From positions 35,524 to 99,523 of the forward strand of contig MNCI01015901.1 in NCBI GenBank assembly GCA_015680685.1: a DNA stretch of 64,000 nucleotides. The letters are read 5' to 3'. The notes below the pieces were generated by a model that worked only from the letters and a program-made list of their open reading frames with translations, did not search any database and was not told the DNA's origin. Positions 1 through 11,624 of this stretch are shown piece after piece (position 1 is the first letter of the stretch; each line of letters opens with the position of its first letter). The stretch comes from Gnetum montanum. Its lineage: Eukaryota; Streptophyta; Gnetopsida; Gnetales; Gnetaceae. The position numbers were made by a program, and so were the translations under genes.

Positions 1-689
1 CTTGATACCATCCTAGAGTGCCAAAATCACTATGAAATGGAGGGTGAACTCAAGATGAACTATGCCTTAACAATCACTAATCCAAACACCTAGTCAATTA
101 GTGTTGACTTCCTACAAATTTCCTATAGGTTCAATAAGTTTACCTAGATCCACCATTGCAACATCTTCTAGATCGACTATGATTTCACTACACATGCCAT
201 GTCTTGCCTTGCTGCTACATAACCTAGCATGCCATCATCCTTCACTAACATCTTGTCAACTATACTTCTTCTATGTATCTAATACAATATTTGCAAGAAT
301 TCCAAACTATATAAGCACATGATCAAAGAATAAAGTTATTGTGTTTTCAATTATGCAAGGATGAATAATGACCTATGAGGTTGTTACTTGTTTCAAGCAT
401 GGAAGAGTTTAAGAGAGCATGTCTATTTGATGGTTCAAAGGTTGTTTCCCTTCAGAATGAGGCCTGAAGACGTATGAAGATTCTTTCAGGTTCGATGCCA
501 GCTTAACCATCATTATTACTTCCTTTATAACTACATAGTCTTAATTCTTTGTGAACTACATCACAAGGGTATGTACATAGTGATGAGGAGCTTTCTTGGA
601 TTTCACAATCCAAGTTGACTCAAGTTTAATTAGCCACAACATATGCATAATTGAATAAGAAGGAAAGAAAGATTTTATTCTTGCACAAG
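1..689. other. Left flank of element C, no gene recognised
   Basis: AT-rich sequence with only short open frames. I recognise no protein, RNA gene or repeat family. It is the flank into which element C (starting at 690) appears to have inserted; its last five bases are ACAAG, which do not match the bases after the other end of C. Confidence 0.4.
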
Positions 690-732
690 TGATGAACCAT
701 GAATAAGACAGGAGATGTTGACACATGCCTAT
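690..732 (+). repeat. 5' LTR of element C, first 43 bases
   Basis: Starts TGATGAACC and aligns with the first bases of the C 3' LTR at 34174 (TGATGGACT), sharing the stretch TTGACACATGC. It breaks off where element B begins at 733 and resumes at 20833. This shows that B inserted inside the C LTR. Confidence 0.75.
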
Positions 733-1616
733 TGATGAGCGGTAGGTATCCCCTATGCCCAACCATACAAATCACAGACGTTCACTAGCGATCTGGTTGA
801 ATTCTGTTGACTTAGTTTCCTAAGTTGCCTATAATCCTAAATAGTAAATCATGGAGTTGTATAATTGTTGTCTTCCTAACTCACGCTTGTGTTATCAGTA
901 TAGATGGTTAAGTATGAGTTAAGGCATTTAATGTCCATTTTTATAAGTATTTTTATATATTTTTTTTATCCTAGTGCCAAAATGAATGAATGGAGATTTA
1001 ACAATTAATTATCTAACTGCTTAACTAATCTAGTAACTAACTATCCTAACGTAAATAACTATTCCCACTTTTTGTATACATCCCAAACTCATATGAATGT
1101 TGTTGAATTACCAAGTGGCTATTACTGGGTGTGCTAAATATCCACTACTAAGATTACCAAGTTCAATATGCTATGCTTGAAGTGGTCATACTTGTGTTTT
1201 TATAATTAATTATATTAATTATTCAAGGCCATAAATTTAAATTACTTTAAGAATAAAGTGCTAAACATAAAGAGGAAATTAATCTAAGTGCTACAATAAA
1301 TGTAGGTAATCTCAACTTTATTATCATGCATGCTAATGAAATCAAGTATATAGGCACTCAAATAAAGCACCCTATAATCTCTTAATTCATACTACAAGAA
1401 CTCAAAACAAAAATATTCTAACTCTGCAGAAAAGAAACTGCAAGAACTTTGCTACACTATGAATTCTAAGTGCCATAAATGTGGGTGGTGAGCACATTTA
1501 TATAGGCCTTTCCTACATTTGTGTTGACGCATCTGCATCAATGCATTTGAGCATGCATTGACAAGGATATGTTGACAAGGTTGCATCAATGCAACCTGTC
1601 TAGTTATGACTTATCA
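733..1616 (-). repeat. 3' LTR of element B
   Basis: On the plus strand it starts TGATGAGC and ends GACTTATCA. It matches 19936-20832 over its length with many substitutions. A TATA-like box (CCTATATAAATG read on the minus strand) lies at about 1495-1507. The adjacent purine tract is at 1617-1630. Confidence 0.85.
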
Positions 1617-1630
1617 TACCCTCACAATTG
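1617..1630 (-). promoter_or_regulatory. Polypurine tract of element B
   Basis: Read on the minus strand this is CAATTGTGAGGGTA directly before the LTR start. It is the decayed counterpart of GTCATGGGGGTA in A and GTCGTGGGGGTA in C. It would prime plus-strand DNA synthesis. Confidence 0.65.
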
Positions 1631-1849
1631 ATTGAAAACTCATCCTCAAGTGAACAAAAGTAGGATTAAACTTCTTCAAAAATTTGGGGATGTATAGAAT
1701 TTATTAACTAAAAGACAAATAGACAAAGACACAAACTCTACTAACTTTGAGTGCTTGATTGTAATGGATTACAACATTAGTATCCATTACAATAAAATTG
1801 GATGCTATTACAAAAAAAAAAAAGAACTAAAACTACAGTAGGTGTTTGT

Positions 1850-2474
1850 AGGATTGCAAAAGTCATGAAGAATTTTCAAACAATACTCGGAGGTGGAGGC
1901 TCCTATGATGTTGAAGATCCTTCACCAAGTTTTAGTGTTAGTGGAGGTTGAGGCTATCCCACTGCTGCTACTAGAAGTTTAAAAGCATTTAGCAATGCTT
2001 TAATCTTTTCTTCATTTTCATGTGGTTTGTAAGTAGTCCACATAACTTTATTGATGTGGGTTGGTGCCAGGATGTCTCATGAGCATGACATTGAAGAAAA
2101 CAACTTCTTCATGTTGACCAACCATGCTACAAATTACTTACATTTGATGTCAAATGTCTTTACTAGGTTTCACAGCTCATGGTAATCATTGATCGTTTTT
2201 GCTAAGTTCTTAGCAATAGATCATTGATTCATGAATTTTCTTCAAAGAACTTAAAGCTCTACATTGGCTATCTCCAACTATTGTTTTATCTCCTTATGAT
2301 GCTTGAATTTTATCTCATACAAGAGGTAGGAACTAGCCACATGCTTTTTGAACTTTGTCCTTAATCTTCCTGCTATTAGCATAGCTAGGTTTGCATAGTG
2401 GATGCTCAAGAGCTTCATGTATTTTATCATCTCCTCAATCTCCAACTCCTGTAGGTGGATTTCAGCTTTGTTAG
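1850..2474 (-). pseudogene. Third ORF of element B, C-terminal part
   Basis: Continuation of the third ORF from 9383, cut by element A. The minus-strand frame 2508-2278 (its first bases run into the A LTR) reads as a charged, Glu/Lys/Leu-rich coiled-coil-like stretch with an EIEEMIKYMKLL core. It aligns with 32200-32360 of element C. Beyond it (about 2270-1860) nucleotide similarity to 33526-34000 of C continues, although stops break the frame. No catalytic motif is visible. The position, downstream of integrase and just before the 3' LTR, is where Athila-type elements carry an env-like ORF. I see no membrane segment here, so that equivalence is not supported. Confidence 0.6.
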
Positions 2475-3097
2475 TGATGAGTGGCAAGGTACCCCTACAC
2501 TCAACCATACGAATACGAGCATCTCACGCGTGATCTGGTCGAACTCCAAGGACTAAGTGCTTACACACCTTAATGGAACACTTAAGGTTAATCAATTGTT
2601 GTCTTCCCAAGCTTAATTGTATTGTCACAGTTGTATGGTTAAGTAAGCTTGAGGTATGTGATTTTTATATCTTTTATCTTCTTAATGTCTTATGCTAATG
2701 GGGAAAGGTAAAGAGAACTAAGTAACTAACCTTCATTAACTATTCACTAACTAAGTTCTAATCATCCTAGCACCAGTATCTATTCCCACTTGCCGCACAC
2801 ACCCTGAACCAGTGCAATGCTGTTGGGATTACCAAACGCTACTCGTTACTGGGTTACCAAGTGTTACACACGTGCTTGAAGCGTTCGTACTGAATGCACT
2901 TAACTAGGAGAGTCAAGGGTTGAGAGAGATTGATTATCTAGGAAAGCATTTAAATGTTTAACAATAATTAAATCCTATTTAGCTTAGTCCACATGCTACA
3001 AGGTTTATCAGAAAGTTCATCTTTATTGTTGTACATAAATGTGGTGGGCTGTGATATCACGTACGCGATATCACGTACACGATATCATGGCTCATCA
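2475..3097 (-). repeat. 3' LTR of element A, with internal deletion
   Basis: Matches 8585-9382 closely but is 175 bases shorter. The missing block corresponds to roughly 9150-9325 and includes the TATA box. The deletion edges share GTG-containing sequence, consistent with slippage or illegitimate recombination. GATATC palindromes remain at about 3056-3090. Confidence 0.85.
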
Positions 3098-3112
3098 TAC
3101 CCCCATGACTGA
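3098..3112 (-). promoter_or_regulatory. Polypurine tract of element A
   Basis: On the minus strand: CAGTCATGGGGGTA immediately before the LTR start TGATGAG. The same tract serves C at 34160-34173. In D the equivalent site is deleted. Confidence 0.75.
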
Positions 3113-5150
3113 ATGAAAAATCGTCCTCGAGTTCTTTACAAAATATTGGGAAGGTATGGGATTATTGACTTGAATGATACTAATGGTGAATGGGGTAACA
3201 TGTGAATAGATCATCATTACAATATATGACAAAATTAGTGTTCATGACAATAAGAGTGAACACTATACACATTTGACATCCAGCCTTATTTGGCAGCTAA
3301 GAGAGAAGAAAAGTTTGTTGCTGCCGATGCCAAGATTGTGCTTTTCATTGTTCATCCATAAGTACACCATCAATCTCATTCCTTACATAACTATTCCAAC
3401 ACCAGTCCATTTCAAGTGTTCCCTCCAGATCCAATCCATTGGTGTATGAGTGTCATCTGCACACACAACACAATCTTATATTAGCAAGGATAAATGAATC
3501 ACAATGCAGTTAATACCTTGCTTTGGTGTAAGGTCCATTGGCTGAGTTGTGATATGGCTGATGCGGATTTTGGAGATATAACACTGGTGACTACTTGAGG
3601 TGTAGGGGTTAAGAGGAAATTGAAAAAATTGGACCAAGACCACCATGACTAAGAGCGAACCTCCGGTAGTGAAAGAATGGAAAAAGATAAGGAATAAGAA
3701 AGATGGAGAAAAAGAAACAATGACAACGTTGGTAAAAGGGATGTCAGGGATGGAAATGAACAAATTAAAAGTTGATTGCAAAAATGTTAAGGAAAAGAAA
3801 TTAACTGATGCACCAAATAGGAATGCCAGTGGGTCCTCCCCAAAGCAAGCTCATGCCCTTAATGCCCAAACAATCCTACATTCAAAGAGTTCGTAGGCTC
3901 TTGAAATGTCATTTGGAAGCAAGAGTTAAAGTCTTAGCCACAAGAATTTACCAAAAATAAAACAATGCATCAACCAAAATATGGACTATTGATACAACTG
4001 GCAATGAGGTGCAAAATGGAGAAAGAAGGATGGGAGAAGAGAATGGAATGGAGTCTCAAGAACAAGGTGGTGTACAACCCCTTGTATATTAATGGTTAAT
4101 GTGACTTAGTAGATCTCATTCCAAATCTAGCCTTAAACAATCCACATCCAGTGACTTTACATTAATACATTTGGCCAATCCATCTACTTGAAGTAACAAG
4201 AATGCTTCCACAAAAGAGTCACCACCGTTCCAACGAAACAAGAAAGGAGAAAGTAGGAAGCGAGAAGGGGCCTTCGTTAGAGGGAACATGTTTATTTAGT
4301 TCCATAACCAGTGCTTGTAGCCCAGATGATTATTTCGTCTAANCCTATTTTTTTTTATTTTTTATTTTTTTGCATGAGAACCACACCATGCAAATACTTA
4401 TTATTTTTATTGGCTCAGCTTCCCAATAATGAAGCAACATCGGAATGGTAAGGAAAACTTGAGAAGAAAACATTCAAGCACCCAAGAAAATGGCTAGCAC
4501 AAATGCATCAAATCCCCTTGAAGTCACATCCTTTTCAATTCTTGAGTCTTTCCTTAGTTTGAGAAATACCCAATCACCAATTTGTTGATAGTTCTTATTA
4601 TTTAAGTAAAGGAACTGTACACTTCCAAGCTAAGAGAAACCATAGAAATTCATGGATGTATGGGTGACGTGGACTCGTTGCCTATTATATCAAAATAACC
4701 ATACCTTAGTATCAACATTATAACTTAAAGGTAAAAGCCAAACATTAGCAATCAATGAAATACAGTTCATACCATTTGCATGAAAACTTATTAGGTGACA
4801 AACTTAATGAAATAAACAAACACATAAATAAATGGGAAAAGTATGAATGATGTTGTAAAACAAAAACAAAAAAAGTTAAAGAAATTTGTAAAACAAAAGC
4901 TTAAAAAGGAACTGAGGGCCTTGATTGATCAGCATAGGTGGCCATCTCCCCCATGACTAAGTTAGAAGGGGGAGATCCAAAATAATGAGTGAGGTTGTCC
5001 TTTCTCTGATGTGCAATGTGCATTGACCATTCTAGATTCATGGTAAGGTTTGGTCTGTTGCACATTAACCAGTAATCTTTTATTGGAGTGTTTGTTTAAA
5101 TTTCTTAGGAGTTTCCAACTTCCCCCAATTTATGTTTTCAGGTTAAGGGT
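3113..5150 (-). other. 3' untranslated region of element A
   Basis: Non-coding region shared with D (53718-55126) and, in part, with B (12206-13929) and C (27791-29457). Conserved blocks include the complement of GGCTACAAGCACTGGTTATG near 4310-4330 and a GGGGAGGACCCACT block near 3830. A single N lies at 4343, next to a T-rich run. The short open frames here are not conserved as protein. Confidence 0.6.
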
Positions 5151-5363
5151 TGGAAGTTGGCGACACTCTTGCTCCAGTGCATCTATGCCTTCTACGTGGG
5201 TACAAGTTGGTCCCCTAGTTAGTTCCATGCACGTTGGTGAGTTGCTCTCTTGATTAGCTCTCAACCACTAGGTGTCTTCTTGTTGTGTGGTTGCTACATA
5301 TAGGCACTTTTTTATGTTAATTTTTTGGGCACATCAGTTGCATGCAGGCAATGCTGAACATTC

Positions 5364-5890
5364 CTATACGCAATCACACCCTGTATCACTGTATGTGATG
5401 CATGAAAATTTCTTCTTCTCAATCTTCCCAAAAGTGTTTTCCTTAGATATTTCCAAGGAAAGATCATGGGTTCCTAGACGTGCGTTTATGGTACTTAGCC
5501 ATGCCCTTCCCATTATTATTGGGAAGTCCCCTTTGTCATTGTTTACTTGTATCACTAGGAAATCAGTTGGGTATGACCACCCACACACGATGGTAACAAT
5601 GTCCTCCACTAGTCCCAAGGGAATAGTGATGGACTAATCAGCCAGCTCTAAGAAAATATTACTCTTTTTTAGTGGAGGCAGGTTCCAGGATTTATACATC
5701 TCTTGTGATATTAAGTTGACTCTGGAACCTGAGTCCAAAAGAGCTTTACATGGTTCATTCCTAGTGACTTGGAGATAGATTAAAGAACTTCCAGGGTCAG
5801 AGAATCTCCTGGGAAGGTGGCCCTTCTTAATCCAGTTGGTGATGACATGTGTTAACATAATCATNCAGAGAATCTCCTGGGAAGGTGGCC
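5364..5890 (-). pseudogene. Retroviral-type aspartic protease of element A
   Basis: Protease that would cleave the gag polyprotein. The active-site motif DSGS lies in the context ALLDSGSRVNLIS (codons at about 5735-5724), followed by strand-forming sequence and, after one stop near 5633, by a frame at 5618-5364 containing GDFPIIMGRAWLS, the typical second half of such proteases. Homologous segments occur in B (DLGS instead of DSGS), C and D. In a full element RT would follow; here the sequence turns into the 3' untranslated region. Confidence 0.75.
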
Positions 5891-6020
5891 CTTCTTAATC
5901 CAGTTGGTGANGTGTTCCGAGGCTCAACCACTTGTGGTTGTCAGAGCTTGGTTGGACTATTGGTNAAGTGTTCAGAGGCTCAACCACTTGTGGTTGTCAG
6001 AGCTTGGTTGGACTATTGGT
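5798..6020. other. Assembly scar: tandem duplications separated by single Ns
   Basis: 5798-5842 and 5866-5910 are identical 45-base copies separated by a stretch ending in N (5865). 5912-5964 and 5966-6020 are near-identical copies (one substitution in the shared part) around N at 5965, with another N at 5911. Duplicates meeting at single Ns are typical of contig ends joined without merging their overlap. The gag-protease junction of element A is therefore unreliable here. Confidence 0.8.
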
Positions 6021-8438
6021 TCTGAAGAAATGTCTTCTCTTTATACGGTTATCAGAACTAGTAGTGGGTTGAAGGTTTACAGCTCTTGTAGCATTGTGTT
6101 GCTGCGATTGAGTGGGGAGTTTCCCTTGCATTGCCAGAGTGGGTGGTAATGGAGCTATCAGTGTGAGAGTTGCGGATGGGTTCAAAGGATGGTATGTTTG
6201 TGGGTTGTCTCTCCTAGGAGAAGGAGTCCTATAATACTCCTGAGCTTGGTAGTGACGTTGTGGTGTCACATGACCAACAAAGTCACGTGAAGAGAATGGC
6301 TGCTACACATAGTACCATATGGATCTAGTTGCTAGTAAGGGTATTGTTGCCTTGGCAGTGGCATCCCCCATGACTATGGGTATTGCCACTGCTGGTGTTG
6401 CTCAATAGGTTGTGGGGAATTTCACTTGGAAAATACGTTAATGGTTGGTGGAACTACCTTGGATTACCTTGGGGATAAGCTAACCATAGGGGTGCTTACT
6501 GTTTGATAAGTCATAGGTTAAGTGCATACACCCAAAACTCTTGCAGGTGTGAGATTACTGGGCAACATCCCTTAGGATGGTCATACTGGCATATGTCACA
6601 TCTGCTATCATTGTCCATATCAAAATCCACAACCTCTTCGATGATGGCCATTTTACCCTTACCTTTGTTACGTGCATGGTCCAAATCCCTTTTCTTCTTT
6701 TTTTCATAGTCACTACCTCGCTCCTTAGACTCCTCTATGATTTTGAAAATGGTTTCAAATCTACTATCTAAGGAGTCCCACATTTGATGTACCTTTGTCG
6801 ACACTTTTGTTGTTAATTTTTGAAGTGGCAAGGTTTTCCTATTCACCATCTCTTCGAGTGGTGACTCTTCCTCCTCCTCACAGAATCTTACTCCCCTTTT
6901 TCGGAGGGAAGGATCACAGTTGTACTCTTTCACACTTTCTCTCTTACGTAGTTCTCCTTCTTCCTTGGCTACTTGTTCCAGCAATCTATAGACCTGATGG
7001 GACCTAAACTCTAATAATCTCCCTTGGGCATATGTTCCAAGGGTTCTCTTGGTTTCATTCCTAAGTCCATCTTTGAGATGACGTAGTTGATCCTGCTACG
7101 AGTAACCATGGCCTGGGCAATGATGTAACAGTGCATAATATTAGCCCATGGCAGCATCCAAGGGTTCATGAGTTCCCTACTTCCATCCTTGGATTTGCTT
7201 TCGCAGGTTGGACACCCAGGAGCACATTTGATATTTATCATTAAATAGTTCTAGCATCGTACTCCACCTTCGAATGGATTCCGATTCTAAGGATCGGTAC
7301 CAGCTTTCTTCTTCTTTTACTAGTGCCCTTGGGAACAAATTTAGCTTTTTCCATTCATTCTTGATGTTTTGCAAGGCACATGCATCGTGAAATGCTTGTA
7401 AGTGGTTCTGAGGATCAGCGTTGTATCCCCCCTCAAATCATGGGATATTATTCATGTCTAACCTCTTGATCCTTCTATATTTTTGGTGCCTTGTGGGAAT
7501 TCTTACGACCTCCGTGATGTCTAACATGCTTTGGGTTGCAAGTAGGGTTCTTCATGATCATTTCTTTCATAGTGTCTATGATGTCTACGCAGTTCCCTAT
7601 TTTCCCTTCTTCCATGCCATGATTCTCTAGAGTGCCCTCATCCTTTCTCTTGACTCTCTTATCGAGGTTTCTCACTCCGTTTACCCTTATCCTCATGATT
7701 AGGTTCCTTATGATTGCATCTTGATATTGAAGGAGAGGATGAATATGATGATGAAGGTGAAGAAGAAGGAAAACCATCGCCATGATGATGTTTTCTACCT
7801 TCTCTTCAGTGGTCCTGACCCCGATCGTGATGATGATCAAAATGCCCATCCTTATCATGTGTTTGTGTTCCCTCATTGAACACTTGGTGTTCATGGGGAT
7901 CAGAACCAGGGTTGTGGATCATGGAGTGAAGATTTTGATACACCACCTCCTCACCATCATTATGAGGGGGAACATCATTTAGTGGAGAACCTATCAAAAT
8001 AGGTTCACCACCCTTAATTTCGCTTAAGATGGATGGAGCGTTATGGGGTCCTTTTCCCTTCAAAGATGTGTGGTAGCTCTCCTATCGCAAGTCCCATTGA
8101 CGTTGTGCTTCTATGGGATGGTAGTCCCTTATGTCGTAATCACATGCAATGTACTCTGCATACAATTGTGACATGCCTATTTGTGCAAGAGCATGAAGGA
8201 GCATGTTGGGGACTGCTCAATCTGGAGGCAACACTATGTTAGCCTCCAAGTCTCTTCAACGCAACTGTTCGTCTTGATGGAGAATAAAGGTAAAGTTAGG
8301 TATATACTCATCATGATGAATATATTCCACACAGAATTGTTGAGGAACTGGTGGATCTTGGTTACGTGTGTTGTGCTATCGACCGTCTCTTGTGTTGGTC
8401 CTAGGCGGTGACGTGCTTTTGTGTGAAGAAGAATACAT
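5990..8438 (-). pseudogene. gag of element A
   Basis: Capsid polyprotein gene, start codon at 8438-8436 (MYSSSHKSTSP, matching MSSSKKSTSP in D). Recognisable parts in order: N-terminal region with a DYHPIEAQ motif; acidic and His-rich stretch with HFDHHHDRG (7900-7806); core gag domain around 7374-7177 with SWYRSLESESIRRWSTMLELF, the W...F pattern of plant retrotransposon gag; a Lys/Glu-rich linker; a cysteine motif CX2CX3HX3C at 6600-6565; and a Pro/Gln-rich C-terminus (6269-5997). Several stops and frameshifts break it. The knuckle spacing differs from the canonical CX2CX4HX4C. Confidence 0.75.
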
Positions 8439-8565
8439 TTTAGTCTTGTTCGGTGTGCTATTTACCATTATCTTATGTTTCTTTTGATCAACCCTAAGGG
8501 TTCGTTCTAGCATCCCAATAATATGAATGATCTCCTATGTTCTACGTAGCACACAAACAACTAAG

Positions 8566-8583
8566 TCACTGGCAATGGTGCCA
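8566..8583 (-). promoter_or_regulatory. Primer binding site of element A (tRNA-Asp type)
   Basis: The minus strand reads TGGCACCATTGCCAGTGA, one base after the LTR end CTCATCA. It matches TGGCGCCGTTGCCGGGGA, the complement of the plant tRNA-Asp 3' end, at 14 of 18 positions. Three of the four differences are G to A at CpG sites. Confidence 0.8.
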
Positions 8584-8584
8584 A

Positions 8585-9382
8585 TGATGAGTGGCAAGGT
8601 ACCCCTACACTCAACCATATGAATACGAGCATCTCACATGTAGTCCGGTTGAACTCCAAGGACTAAGTGCTTACGCACCTCAATGGAACACTTAAGGTTA
8701 ATCAATCATTGTCTTCCCAAGCTTACTTGTATTGTCACGGTTGTATGGTTAAGTAAGCTTGAGGTATGTGATTTTTATATATTTTATCTTTTTAATGTGT
8801 TATGCTAACGGGGAAAGGTGAAGAGAACTAAGTAACTAACCTTCATTAACTATTCACTAACTAAGTTCTAATTGTCCTAACACCAGTATCTATTCCCACT
8901 TGCCGCACACACCCTGAACCAATGTAATGCTACTGGAAATTACCAAATTCTACTCGTTACTGGGTTACCAAGCATTACACATGTGCTCAAAGCAGTCGTA
9001 CCGAATGTACTTAACTAGGAGAGTTAAGGGTTGAGAGAGATTGATTATCTAGGAAAACATTTAAACATTTAATAATAATTAAACCCTATTTAGCTTAGTC
9101 CACATGCTGCAAGGTTTATCAAAAAGTTTGTCTTTATTTCCGTACACAAATGTGTGCTTAGGTACAATTTGCTCAAATAAAGATCCATTCACTTTAAGAC
9201 TCCTACTGCGGGCACATGGAAATTATTCTAACTTTGGAATGGTAAAACTGTTATAGTTTGGCTACAGTTTAAGTCTAGATGCCTAAAACAAGGAAAGCTG
9301 CCTCTTATTTATAGACATTGTGACGGGCTACAATATCACGTACGCAATATCGCTAGGGTGGACGCGATATCACGGCTCATCA
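8585..9382 (-). repeat. 5' LTR of element A
   Basis: 798 bases, TGATGAG to CTCATCA on the plus strand. The TATA box CTATAAATAAGAGG (minus strand) lies at 9301-9314, and GATATC-centred palindromes lie just upstream of it in the direction of transcription (about 9338-9375). The U5 side joins the PBS. Confidence 0.9.
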
Positions 9383-11624
9383 ATTAGAAATGCATAGTCC
9401 ATCAAATGGGCTACCACATGTCATCTCATTGTTGAAGTTGTAGAGGATCTCATTCATCTTTTCCTTTACCAGTTGAATCTCCTTTTCATTAACCTCTTTG
9501 AAAAGCTTGACTTAATCCATGTAATGATTTTTTACTTGCTCAGATTTTAGGATCTCATTCTTCCAAGTAGCTACCTCAATGGCTATCTTCTAATGAAATT
9601 CACAGACTTCCTCCATCGAGAGATTGTGATTTTCTACTACCAATCTTCTCATATCTAGATTAATCCTGGCTAGGTACTCTTGTTGTTGCTGGATGAATTT
9701 GATCATTTGGTCCTTTTATTGCTCAATATTTTATAGGCAATGGTTGTTGTTCGTTAAGACTAAGTTCTCTTTCAATACTTGTGGAAAGTCCTTGTCAATG
9801 TTGAGGGTCATGGCTCCCAACAAGGATGCGTCAAAGACTACTACCTTCTTTGCATTATCAACCTTTTGTAATCTATGCTAAAGTTGCTAGAAAGCTTCAT
9901 CCCTAGTTAATTCTAGCTTGATAGTGATAGGGTCAGAGGGATAGGTAGATAATTTTGCAACTTCAGTAGCTAACTAATGATTGGCATTAGTGGCTACCTT
10001 AAGTTAAGCATTGGCAATTAACAACTTGTTCTTTTTCTCAAGTAGTTATGATTGGTTCACAGTGATCTCATCTAAAAGATTAAAGATTTCTAAAAGAGAT
10101 TGTCCAACTCTAAGCAATCATTCCAACACTTCCTCATCTTGGATAGCACTTAACTGACCACTCCCTAGTCTTGCAAATGCTTGGATATCTACCATTATGA
10201 TAATTTTGGCATGGTTACCATAGGAGCATTTAGTGCTTTAACCACCTTGTCGACTAGTACTTCCATCATTGTTTCCTATCCTTTATGTTGCATGACCAAG
10301 ATAATCACTACCTCATCTTCCTCAAACTTGATGAAGAAAGTTGTAACGTTCCCTAAAATTTTAAGGAATTTTTGTTCTTGAATGGATACTAAGACCTCTC
10401 AAGCACTTGGATTTGATCTTGTAGACACCTAGTCTCTTTGAGCTGAGAGCAATGGGGTTGTTTCAAGGTCTAACTAGCTAATAGTCCTGGTGACCTCATT
10501 AAGATGGCTTAAGGCTAGAAAGTAAATTAAGGACTCCCCACCACTTTTTGAAACTTGATATTGCTATAGTTATTGCTCACGAAGCTTTTGGAGCCTCTCG
10601 GTAGCTACAAGTATCTTTGGTGTAGTTTCTCCTATAGGTGGTGATAGTAATGGCCTCTCCTCCCCTTGTAGCTTAGTTGCTACCTTGTCCTTCATCATCT
10701 CTTGTCATGATGTGGTAGGAGCATGGTGAACCACATAATTACATAGTATGCTATACCTCCCCTCTTACAATATTTGTAAATGAGACAAAAAAATGGAAGT
10801 GTCTTCCTTCCCTTATTATTTTCTTTAAAGTGGTTTTCAATTTCTACAGATATGAGTTGGGGAAGGTTGACTAGGAATTTTCTACTTATATAAGTGCATG
10901 CCTGAGCAAAGAAGGTTGTTATATTGCTAGGCCTCATTGTTGGATTTAGGTGGTGGGTCACAATCCTAAAATAGACATGTTATGCCTTGATGAGGGTATC
11001 ATAATCCTTATGATCCACTCCATAGCAATGCTAGACCCACTCCTTTTTACCTTCAAGGTCTATTTGTATGAAAAGTTTTGTCAACTTTGCCCTATTATTG
11101 AGCAAACAAAAGACCTCCATGATGAGCTCCACTGAGTAGGAGATAGTGATATCTTTGATTTTTGCAAATGCGTCTTCTTGTCATTCATTCCAAAAGAGGT
11201 AATTCTCCTTCATCTATCATTCTCCACTATCAAAGAGAATGGGCCACATGGGAGACCCTTGTAATTACATGTGGACTTCTTTTGGTGAAAATTCTAAGAA
11301 GGATCCAAAGTTTAATTCTTAGGGAATGAAACTCTTAATCTTCTTTGTTTTGATCTTTTCTAGGTAGGCCTCCATGAGGGTAACTTCTAAGTTAGGCCTT
11401 GGACTAGGGACTTCATCCTACCTAGATTGGCCTATTTCTACCATGGGAATCTATTAGATAAATTCCACTTCAAGCTACTTCCAAAGAGATCCTATTGCAT
11501 GGGTTTTCTCAGCTACTTAGTCCTAGGGTTTTTGTGGTTGTTGTTGTTGATCCCTCCCTCCTCTTGGTTGCTTATCCCTAGGCTAGGAAGACCCTTTCAC
11601 CTATGGTCCTCTCTTTGGTACCAT
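9383..11624 (-). pseudogene. Third ORF of element B, N-terminal and middle part
   Basis: Decayed coding region downstream of integrase. The proposed start at 11624 reads MVPKRGP; C (29971) and F (46045) start in the same style, M-A-P-K. Matching segments follow in order: FLEFSPKE...SPMWPILF near 11300-11220, a KIKDITISY block near 11175, a THHLNPTMRPSN block within 10961-10695, then a Glu/Lys/Leu-rich coiled-coil-like tail. Frameshifts and stops are frequent. The middle block loosely resembles plant transposon-associated proteins grouped as Transposase_32 (PF20167); this is a weak impression, not a match I could test. Together with 2474-1850 it spans about 2.9 kb. Confidence 0.65.

Larger units (their letters stand above)
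2475..9382 (-). mobile_element. Element A: non-autonomous gag-protease LTR retrotransposon inside B
   Basis: Bounded by LTRs at 2475-3097 (3') and 8585-9382 (5'), both with TGATGAG...CTCATCA ends. Flanks are GTTAG (2470-2474) and ATTAG (9383-9387), a 5-bp duplication with one transition. It carries gag and protease, then passes directly into the 3' untranslated region: RT, RNase H, integrase and third ORF are absent. Over the first 195 or so LTR bases I count 13 mismatches, so it is much younger than B. It belongs to the same family as D (48890-56128). This is the architecture described for TR-GAG elements, which rely on enzymes from autonomous relatives. Confidence 0.85.

Noticed and set aside
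3645-3896. Lys-rich plus-strand open frame of 83 codons
   Set aside because: It lies in the 3' untranslated region of A, opposite the element; D has homologous DNA without this frame.
5272-5637. Plus-strand open frame of 121 codons
   Set aside because: It lies opposite the protease of element A, whose conserved motifs are on the minus strand.
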